From positions 1 to 64,000 of the forward strand of contig JAUZNZ010000020.1 of NCBI GenBank assembly GCA_030706735.1: a stretch of 64,000 bases of DNA. The letters are read 5' to 3'. The notes under the pieces were generated by a model. The model had not been told where the DNA came from. It did not search any database and saw only the letters and a program-made list of their open reading frames with translations. Shown here in pieces: positions 58,410 through 64,000 of the stretch (its first letter is position 1; the number at the start of each line of letters is the position of its first letter). This stretch comes from Bacteroidota bacterium (lineage in GTDB: Bacteria; Bacteroidota; Bacteroidia; Chitinophagales; Chitinophagaceae). The translations under genes were made by a program, and so were the position numbers.

Positions 58410-59624
58410 TTGGCGAGCATTCCCGAACGCATCCGACAATTTAACAATCCGCGTGTTCCGGCCTATACTGCCCTGAAATACGATATGATGGCCGAAAATG
58501 CCTTCCGGTTCCTGCGGGGCACCAGTCACCTGTTCTATGAGGATCTTTCGGGCAGCAACGCCCTTTCCGCCTCGCCGCTCAGCTGGATCAGCGGAGACTT
58601 GCACCTGGAGAACTTCGGTACCTACAAAGGCGATAACCGGCTCGTCTATTTCGATCTGAACGACTTCGACGAAGGGATCCTGGCGCCGTCCGCCTGGGAG
58701 CTGGTGCGCATGGTCACCAGCATTTTTACCGGATTCGAATCGCTGGGCATCCGGCGAAAAGACATCATGGCCGCGGCGGAACTGTTCCTGCAGACCTATT
58801 CCGCCAACCTCGGCGGGGGCAAGGCGCACTATATCGAGCCGGAGACGGCGAAGGGCATCGTGAGCCTCTTTATCGATAAGGTATGCGAACGCAAGCAAAA
58901 GGAACTGGTGCGGCAGCGGACCGTTCTGAAGAATGAGCGGCTTGCCCTGCGGATCGACAAAACGCGGCTATTCCCGGTAGACAAGGCGTTGAAAAAAGAG
59001 CTGACGGGTCACCTGGCGCAATGGATCAGGCAGGATCCTCACCTGCAGAACCGCCATCGGGTCCTGGATACCGGTTTCCGCATAGCCGGCACCGGCAGTC
59101 TGGGCGTAAAGCGATACGTATTCCTGACCCGTAACCTGAAAGATCCCAAGAAGCATTTGCTGATCGATATGAAGCAATCCCTGCCCTCCGCGCTGCAACC
59201 GTTTGTCACCGCCAGGCAGCCCGCCTGGAGTTCCGAGGCCGAGCGCGTGGTGGCCGTGCAGAAGCGGATGCAGAATATCTCCCCAGCCCTGTTGAGCACG
59301 ACGACCTTCAAAGGCGATCACTACGTCTTAAAGGAGTTGCAGCCGACGAGCGACAAGATCGATTTTATGGTGATCCGGGACCGGCAAAAGGATATCGACC
59401 GGGTGATCAAGGATATGGCGATGCTTACGGCGTCCGCGCAGTTGCGCAGTTCAGGCAGGCAGGGTTCCGCGATCGCCGATGAGCTGATCGAATTCGGGGC
59501 CGATACCAGCTGGCAAAAAGGGCTGCTGGAATACGCCGCGGAATATGCCGGACAGGTACAGCGGGATTACCGGGAATACTTTTCGGCCTATAAGGCGGGT
59601 TTTTTCAAAAATAAAAGGGGGTAA
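58410..59624 (+). CDS. DUF2252-family protein
   Basis: A 404-residue cytoplasmic protein of the DUF2252 family, which is distantly related to the protein-kinase-like/aminoglycoside phosphotransferase fold; function unknown. Motifs: ERIRQFNNPRVP, FRFLRGTSHLFYEDL, WISGDLHLENFG (catalytic-loop-like HxxN region) and YFDLNDFDE (DxxD), then RIAGTGSLGVKRY and KELQPTSDKIDF. The start is uncertain. TTG at 58410 gives exactly the family N-terminus and lies just after a well-spaced promoter; ATG at 58359 would sit upstream of that promoter's -7 box and overlap the divergent lipoprotein gene. The MgtC-like gene follows after 2 nt, so the two are cotranscribed. Confidence 0.85.
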   Translation: MASIPERIRQFNNPRVPAYTALKYDMMAENAFRFLRGTSHLFYEDLSGSNALSASPLSWISGDLHLENFGTYKGDNRLVYFDLNDFDEGILAPSAWELVRMVTSIFTGFESLGIRRKDIMAAAELFLQTYSANLGGGKAHYIEPETAKGIVSLFIDKVCERKQKELVRQRTVLKNERLALRIDKTRLFPVDKALKKELTGHLAQWIRQDPHLQNRHRVLDTGFRIAGTGSLGVKRYVFLTRNLKDPKKHLLIDMKQSLPSALQPFVTARQPAWSSEAERVVAVQKRMQNISPALLSTTTFKGDHYVLKELQPTSDKIDFMVIRDRQKDIDRVIKDMAMLTASAQLRSSGRQGSAIADELIEFGADTSWQKGLLEYAAEYAGQVQRDYREYFSAYKAGFFKNKRG

Positions 59625-59626
59625 TT

Positions 59627-60268
59627 ATGCCAAGCGATGTTATTTGGAAGCTGGTTCTGGCCGTCTTCATCGGCGGCGTGATCGGCGCCGAAAGGGAATA
59701 CCGGAGCAAGTCGGCGGGTTTTCGCACGCTGACGCTGATCTGCCTGGGCGCCTGCCTGTTCACCATGCTGTCCGCGTGGATCGGGGGAAAGGGGACGCCT
59801 GACCGGATCGCATCCAATGTGGTTGTCGGGATAGGCTTTGTAGGAGCAGGTGTGATCTTCCGGGGCGATCCGACGCAAAGCAAGGTAACGGGCATCACGA
59901 CGGCGGCCATGATCTGGGTTACGGCGGCCCTGGGCATGGCCATTGGGGCCGGTGCGGAATGGGTTGCGCTCATTGCCTGCGCGATCACCATGAGTGTGCT
60001 CTTCCTGTTTACGATCCTGGAAGGGTGGATCGACCGGGTCAATCAGATCAGGCGTTATAAGATCGTTTGTGATTTCGAGCATGAGACCCTGCATCGATAT
60101 GAAGAAATGTTCGGCGCCATGCATTTGAAATTCAGGCGCAGCCGCCAGTCAAAATCTGCCGATAATCAGATCATCGGGGAGTGGGTCGTGCAGGGCCCGG
60201 AGAAGAATCACCTGCAACTCATCGACATGATCCTCAAGGACCGCTCGGTCAGGGCCTTCGATTTTTAA
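59627..60268 (+). CDS. MgtC/SapB-family membrane protein
   Basis: A 213-residue inner-membrane protein. The first 130 residues have four to five membrane segments with the family motifs VFIGGVIGAEREYRSKSAGFRT, LICLGACLFTMLS, VGIGFVGAGVIFR and GITTAAMIWVTAALGMAIG. The soluble C-terminal part (about 140-213) looks like a small ACT-like domain. MgtC in Salmonella supports growth at low magnesium and affects the F-type ATPase; the role of this subgroup is not known. It starts 2 nt after the DUF2252 stop codon. Confidence 0.93.
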   Translation: MPSDVIWKLVLAVFIGGVIGAEREYRSKSAGFRTLTLICLGACLFTMLSAWIGGKGTPDRIASNVVVGIGFVGAGVIFRGDPTQSKVTGITTAAMIWVTAALGMAIGAGAEWVALIACAITMSVLFLFTILEGWIDRVNQIRRYKIVCDFEHETLHRYEEMFGAMHLKFRRSRQSKSADNQIIGEWVVQGPEKNHLQLIDMILKDRSVRAFDF

Positions 60269-60314
60269 GGGGCGGCCGGGGGAGGTGGCCGGGGGGAGAA
60301 GGCCGGGGCGGGAG

Positions 60315-61211
60315 TTAGAAAAGCGCCAGGGTCCAGGTGCGTTCAAAGGATTCGCCTGGTCCGATACGGTTAATGCCCTCCTTTTCCGGCAGTTCCTGGT
60401 TCGTATCGACGCTATCGGCGATGCCGCACCAGGGCTCTATGCACAGAAAATCGGCTCCTTTTGCCGCCCAGAGGCCCAGGTAGGGAAAGCCCGGAAATTC
60501 CATTTTCAATCCATGTTCCGTCTTTGAAGAGCGCAATGTGAGTGCGGAGGAGGCGGGATGCTTCAGCACCAGCGCATCGTCGGCAAACAATTCCTTGCTG
60601 AGCGGGAGGCGCCGCGTCCGGTCCAGAAGCGGCAGGGAATGCGTTTCGATCAACCCATCCCGGGAGATCGGCCAACGCGGCGCCGTCTCTTCCTGGTCAA
60701 ACTCGAGGTAGTAATCGGCGTAGTCCGTACCGGGCTGAAGGGGCAGGTTGAAGGCGGGGTGACCGCCGATGGAAAAATACAGGTCCCGGGGGGACTCCCC
60801 GGCGGGGTTGTTGGGGTCGGCGGGGTTGCGAACCGAATAGGTGGTGGACAACCCGTCAGGCAGGAGCCGGTAGGCAATCCGCAACTCAAAATCGAACGGA
60901 TAGAGCTCGAGGGTATCGGCATTGCTGCACAGAAGGAAGGTGGCCGAATCAGCGCCCGCGGACTCCACCCCGAATTCCTGGTCCCTGGCAAACCCGTGCC
61001 GGCCGAGCGCGTAGCCATTCCCCTGATAATAATAGATCCCTTCTTTCAGGGCGCCGACGATCGGAAAAAGGATGGGCGAGTGTTTGCCCCAAAAGGCGGG
61101 GTCGCCGCCCCAGAGGTATTCCAACTTATTCCCCTTATGATAAATACTCTGCAATTCGGCTCCCCTGGGATGAATGACCGCTTTCACGCGTTGGTTTTCG
61201 ATGGTGAGCAT
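60315..61211 (-). CDS. Aldose 1-epimerase family protein (LacX-like)
   Basis: A 298-residue cytoplasmic galactose-mutarotase-fold protein. MLTIENQRVKAVIHPRGAELQSIYHK begins the beta-sandwich; the conserved HSPILFPIVGALKEG, RHGFARDQEF (with the conserved His) and SIGGHPAFNLPL motifs match the LacX/YeaD-like branch, which interconverts sugar or sugar-phosphate anomers. A proline-rich loop (NPADPNNPAGESP) comes from a short repetitive DNA stretch. ATG at 61211 is conserved. It is divergent from the ABC permease gene, with 31 nt between start codons. Confidence 0.88.
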   Translation of the reverse strand: MLTIENQRVKAVIHPRGAELQSIYHKGNKLEYLWGGDPAFWGKHSPILFPIVGALKEGIYYYQGNGYALGRHGFARDQEFGVESAGADSATFLLCSNADTLELYPFDFELRIAYRLLPDGLSTTYSVRNPADPNNPAGESPRDLYFSIGGHPAFNLPLQPGTDYADYYLEFDQEETAPRWPISRDGLIETHSLPLLDRTRRLPLSKELFADDALVLKHPASSALTLRSSKTEHGLKMEFPGFPYLGLWAAKGADFLCIEPWCGIADSVDTNQELPEKEGINRIGPGESFERTWTLALF

Positions 61212-61242
61212 AGGAATGCAAGATAATGCTTACTTTCGGAGT

Positions 61243-62493
61243 ATGTTTCGCTATGCGGAAATCATATGGACCAGCTTCAAGATGGCGTTGCAGGAGTTCA
61301 GATCCAACAAGCTCCGCACCTTCCTATCCCTTCTGGGCATCACTTTCGGCATCTTCTGCATCATCAGCGTACTGTCCACGATCAGCAGCATGCAGTCGGC
61401 AGTGACCAGGGATCTCAGCTCGCTGGGGAGCCAAACCATATTTGTCGACAAATGGCAGATCGGCCTGGGCGCCGACTATCCCTGGTGGAAATACATCAAG
61501 AGACCGGTGCCGAAATATGACGAGTTGAAGGCGTTGAAGCTGAAGGTTCCGGAAGCGCCGCATATCGCCTATTTTACGAGCATAAACGCCAATGTCGATT
61601 ATGAAGAGAACACGTTGACGGGTGTCAATTATTATGGCTGCTCGGAAGACTTTAACAAGATCCAGACGATCGAGATCGCCCAGGGACGCTATTTTGAACA
61701 ATCTGAATTCGATCATGGAACTCCGGTGATCGTCATGGGCTATACCATTGCGGAAAAGCTTTTCGGGAAGCCGGAAAACTGCATCGGCGTGCAGGTCAGA
61801 CTGAAAGGCGGAAAGACGGCCACGATCATCGGCATGATCAAGAAGCAGGGCCAGAGCATGATCGGGGGCTGGGATTACGATAATTGCGTGATGCTGCCCC
61901 ATGAGTTCATGAAGGCGATCGTCCGGGACGACTATGCAAGTCCCGTGATGTTGGTGGAAGCCGGCAAAGGCATGTCGAAAGAGGCCCTGAAGGACGAGTT
62001 GGAAGGCGCGATGCGTTCCATCCGTAAACTGAGCCCCATGCAGGAGGACAATTTCGCGCTAAACGATATCGATACCCTGACGAAATTCCTGGAGCCGATC
62101 TTCCGCGGCATGAATATCGGCGGCTGGGTCATCGCGGCCCTTTCGCTGTTGGTAGGCATGTTCGGCGTGGCCAATATCATGTTCGTGACCGTGAGGGAGC
62201 GAACGAGCCAGATCGGCCTGAAGAAGGCGATCGGCGCCAAGCGCGGCGTCATCCTGACCGAGTTTCTGCTGGAATCCGCCTTCCTATGCATTATCGGCGG
62301 CATCTTCGGGTTGGCGGCCGTATTCGTTCTGACCCTCATCATTTCCACGTCCATCGGCTTCCCTGTCACCATTCCGGCGCATATCATTTTGCTCGCCGTC
62401 AGTATTTGCATCGGTACCGGCGTGATCGCCGGGATCATCCCTGCCTTTATTGCCGCACGTATGGACCCCGTGGTCGCCATTCGCACGAAATAA
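61243..62493 (+). CDS. MacB-like ABC transporter permease
   Basis: A 416-residue inner-membrane protein of the MacB/FtsX type: an N-terminal membrane helix (about 22-42, FLSLLGITFGIFCIISVL), a large periplasmic domain (about 45-285) and three membrane helices at the C-terminus (GGWVIAALSLLVGMFGVANIMF, FLCIIGGIFGLAAVFVL, LAVSICIGTGVIAGIIPAFIAA) with the family motif VRERTSQIGLKKAIGAKRG and the final ARMDPVVAIRTK. Such permeases, with a separate ATPase, drive export or mechanotransmission. No ATPase gene is adjacent. ATG at 61243 fits the family; ATG at 61216 is possible. Confidence 0.9.
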   Translation: MFRYAEIIWTSFKMALQEFRSNKLRTFLSLLGITFGIFCIISVLSTISSMQSAVTRDLSSLGSQTIFVDKWQIGLGADYPWWKYIKRPVPKYDELKALKLKVPEAPHIAYFTSINANVDYEENTLTGVNYYGCSEDFNKIQTIEIAQGRYFEQSEFDHGTPVIVMGYTIAEKLFGKPENCIGVQVRLKGGKTATIIGMIKKQGQSMIGGWDYDNCVMLPHEFMKAIVRDDYASPVMLVEAGKGMSKEALKDELEGAMRSIRKLSPMQEDNFALNDIDTLTKFLEPIFRGMNIGGWVIAALSLLVGMFGVANIMFVTVRERTSQIGLKKAIGAKRGVILTEFLLESAFLCIIGGIFGLAAVFVLTLIISTSIGFPVTIPAHIILLAVSICIGTGVIAGIIPAFIAARMDPVVAIRTK

Positions 62494-62494
62494 G

Positions 62495-62502
62495 TAGCTT
62501 TG
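62495..62502 (+). promoter_or_regulatory. -7 box of tsaD, leaderless geometry
   Basis: TAGCTTTG, exact TAnnTTTG match, starts 1 nt after the stop codon of the ABC permease gene and ends 6 nt before the tsaD ATG. Confidence 0.5.
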
Positions 62503-62508
62503 TATCCG

Positions 62509-63555
62509 ATGCCGGTGATCTTAGCGATAGAGTCTTCTTGTGATGAAACAGCATGCGCCATTTGCCGCGACGGGCAGATCCTTTCCAATATCATTGCCGG
62601 ACAGGCCATTCATGAACAGTATGGCGGCGTCGTGCCGGAACTGGCCAGCCGTGCACATCTGCAAAATATTGTCCCGGTGGTTGACGCGGCCCTGAAGAAA
62701 GCCGCGGTCGGTCTTCCGGAGGTCGACGCGATCGCCTTCACCGAATCCCCGGGCCTTATCGGATCCTTGCTGGTCGGGTCGCAATTCGCAAAATCCCTTG
62801 CTCTTTCCCTGAACATCCCGCTGTTGGCGGTACATCATATGCAGGCCCACGTGCTGGCGAATCTGATCCCAAGGCCTGCCGATCCCGGTAAGGGCGGTTC
62901 GCAGGGAGTGGCAACGGCCCCCATGCCCTCCTTCCCCTTTCTTTGCCTGACGGTCAGTGGCGGCCATACGCAGATCGTGCTCTGCGAGGCGCCGTTGGTC
63001 ATGCGTGTGATCGGCGAGACCCTGGATGATGCGGCCGGAGAGGCTTTCGACAAATCGGCGAAACTGCTTGGCCTCCCCTATCCCGGGGGCCCGTTGATCG
63101 ACCGGCATGCGCAGGGTGGAAGTCCGGACCGCTTTCCATTCCCGGAGCCGCAGATCCCCGGACTAAACTTCAGCTTCAGCGGATTGAAGACGTCCATCTT
63201 GTATTTCCTGCAAAGCCATCTGGCCGCAGATCCGGAATTCATCCGGAAGAACCTGCCCGATATATGCGCGTCGATCCAGCATCGGATCATTTCGATCCTG
63301 CTCAATAAGCTGCATCGGGCGACGCGGGAAACGGGAGTTCGTGATCTTTGCCTGGCCGGGGGCGTTTCGGCTAATAGTGGTTTGAGGAAAGCTTTTTACG
63401 AGGCGGGCAGGCGGCATGGATGGAATACCTTCATACCTCCCTTTGAATACTGTACCGATAATGCCGCGATGATCGCGATAGCCGGCCACTATAAATACCT
63501 TGCCCGAGAATTTTCCCCGATGACGGTAAGCGCCAGTGCACGCGCGCAATGGTGA
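62509..63555 (+). CDS. tsaD: tRNA N6-threonylcarbamoyladenosine transferase subunit TsaD
   Basis: Essential enzyme that adds the threonylcarbamoyl group to adenosine 37 of ANN-decoding tRNAs, together with TsaB and TsaE. The 348-residue ASKHA-fold protein has ILAIESSCDETACAI at the start, GGVVPELASRAHLQNI (metal-binding His region), HHMQAHVLANL, TVSGGHTQIVL, the GETLDDAAGEAFDKSAKLLGLPYPGG loop and NAAMIAIAGHYKY near the end. ATG at 62509 gives the family start. It begins 15 nt after the ABC permease stop and has its own -7 box. Confidence 0.97.
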   Translation: MPVILAIESSCDETACAICRDGQILSNIIAGQAIHEQYGGVVPELASRAHLQNIVPVVDAALKKAAVGLPEVDAIAFTESPGLIGSLLVGSQFAKSLALSLNIPLLAVHHMQAHVLANLIPRPADPGKGGSQGVATAPMPSFPFLCLTVSGGHTQIVLCEAPLVMRVIGETLDDAAGEAFDKSAKLLGLPYPGGPLIDRHAQGGSPDRFPFPEPQIPGLNFSFSGLKTSILYFLQSHLAADPEFIRKNLPDICASIQHRIISILLNKLHRATRETGVRDLCLAGGVSANSGLRKAFYEAGRRHGWNTFIPPFEYCTDNAAMIAIAGHYKYLAREFSPMTVSASARAQW

Positions 63556-63561
63556 AATAAC

Positions 63562-64000
63562 ATGTCGAATTCATATTTCCAATTCAAGCAATTCATCGTC
63601 CATCAGGACCGCTGCGCCATGAAGGTATGCACCGATGCGTGTATCCTGGGCGCCTGGTTCGCGGCCAAGGCGCCGCCCTGGTCGCAGGTTCTGGACATCG
63701 GGAGCGGTTCGGGACTGCTTATGCTGATGCTGGCGCAGAAACTAAAGGGAGATATCCTGGGGATCGAGCTGGATCTGTCAGCGTATTCGCAGGGAAGGGA
63801 AAACCTTGCCGGCAGTCCCTGGAAAGAAAGATTCCGGTTGTTCCCTGGCGATGCCCGGAAATTCAGCTTCCGCTCTCCATTTGACTTCATTATTGCCAAC
63901 CCACCCTTCTATGAGGGCGACCTGGAAGCGGCTACCGGTCCGGAAAACCTGGCCAGGCACAGTAAGGAGCTATCCTTATCCGACCTGATCGGGACGATCG
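63562..64000 (+). CDS. tRNA1(Val) adenine-37 N6-methyltransferase TrmN6-like, N-terminal part (cut by right edge)
   Basis: The first 146 codons of a SAM-dependent methyltransferase; the rest is outside the window. FQFKQFIVHQDRCAMKVCTDACILGAW at the N-terminus is the hallmark of the TrmN6/YfiC family, motif I is VLDIGSGSGLLMLMLAQ, motif II GIELD, and the adenine-N6 active site NPPFY is present. The family methylates A37 of tRNA-Val. It starts 6 nt after tsaD, in the same direction, so the two tRNA-modification genes are cotranscribed. Confidence 0.92.
   Translation, partial: MSNSYFQFKQFIVHQDRCAMKVCTDACILGAWFAAKAPPWSQVLDIGSGSGLLMLMLAQKLKGDILGIELDLSAYSQGRENLAGSPWKERFRLFPGDARKFSFRSPFDFIIANPPFYEGDLEAATGPENLARHSKELSLSDLIGTI

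Overview
The window is a gene-dense stretch of a chromosome from the phylum Bacteroidota, most likely a Chitinophagaceae-type soil bacterium. This is inferred from gene content and promoters, not from an rRNA gene; none is present. The indicators are: (i) promoters with a TAnnTTTG -7 box and a TTG/TTTG element 18-20 nt upstream, and almost no Shine-Dalgarno sequences; (ii) an OMP_b-brl_3-type TonB-dependent receptor and a type IX secretion (gliding-motility) C-terminal domain; (iii) a Reg_prop/His_kinase sensor with a LytTR regulator; (iv) MqnA of the futalosine menaquinone route. No rRNA or tRNA gene, CRISPR array, IS element or prophage was recognised.

Layout. 1-2520: start of a P2-type cation ATPase (cut by the left edge), divergent from a tandem universal stress protein. 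2412-7562: minus-strand series of flippase, radical SAM protein, triosephosphate isomerase, a shortened GlmU-like protein, ribosomal protein L31 type B and YajQ. 7690-11686: TonB-dependent receptor and lipoprotein diacylglyceryl transferase. 11690-12680: bacilliredoxin flanked by two unusual non-coding regions, one with parS-like and DnaA-box-like sites, one with nested repeats in front of hsp20. 12679-14890: Hsp20 and two unknown genes. 15044-19863: arginine decarboxylase and the thrS-infC-rpmI-rplT translation cluster. 19949-22764: tandem pair of secreted paralogs and a DUF3347-like protein. 22831-27119: ABC-F ATPase coupled to a patatin/BamA-like outer-membrane protein. 27195-40664: histidine utilisation genes hutH, hutU, hutI and ftcD, all on the minus strand, interleaved with a Gcr-type membrane protein, a GH15 glucosidase/trehalase, a fused OtsA-OtsB trehalose synthase and a LamG lipoprotein. 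40797-50996: glycan region with an SDR enzyme, a GT4, three FkbM methyltransferases and a GT11 fucosyltransferase, surrounding a regulatory operon in which a GT2 glycosyltransferase is fused in frame to a sensor histidine kinase translationally coupled to a LytTR response regulator. 51142-64000: MqnA, PurB, a T9SS propeller/adhesin protein, RF3, LEA-2-like lipoprotein, DUF2252, MgtC-like protein, aldose epimerase, MacB-like permease, TsaD and the start of TrmN6.

How it works together. Histidine is degraded by HutH, HutU, HutI and FtcD to glutamate with transfer of the formimino group to tetrahydrofolate. OtsAB and the GH15 enzyme probably make and turn over trehalose or a related glucoside. 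The most interesting signal joins several loci. Three intergenic regions carry a pair of CGTGTCGA-like direct repeats spaced 20-21 nt: upstream of the LamG lipoprotein, just past the LytTR gene, and upstream of the T9SS surface protein. That geometry fits LytTR operators. Together with the GT2-histidine kinase fusion inside a glycan locus, it suggests a cell-surface remodelling regulon; this is a hypothesis.
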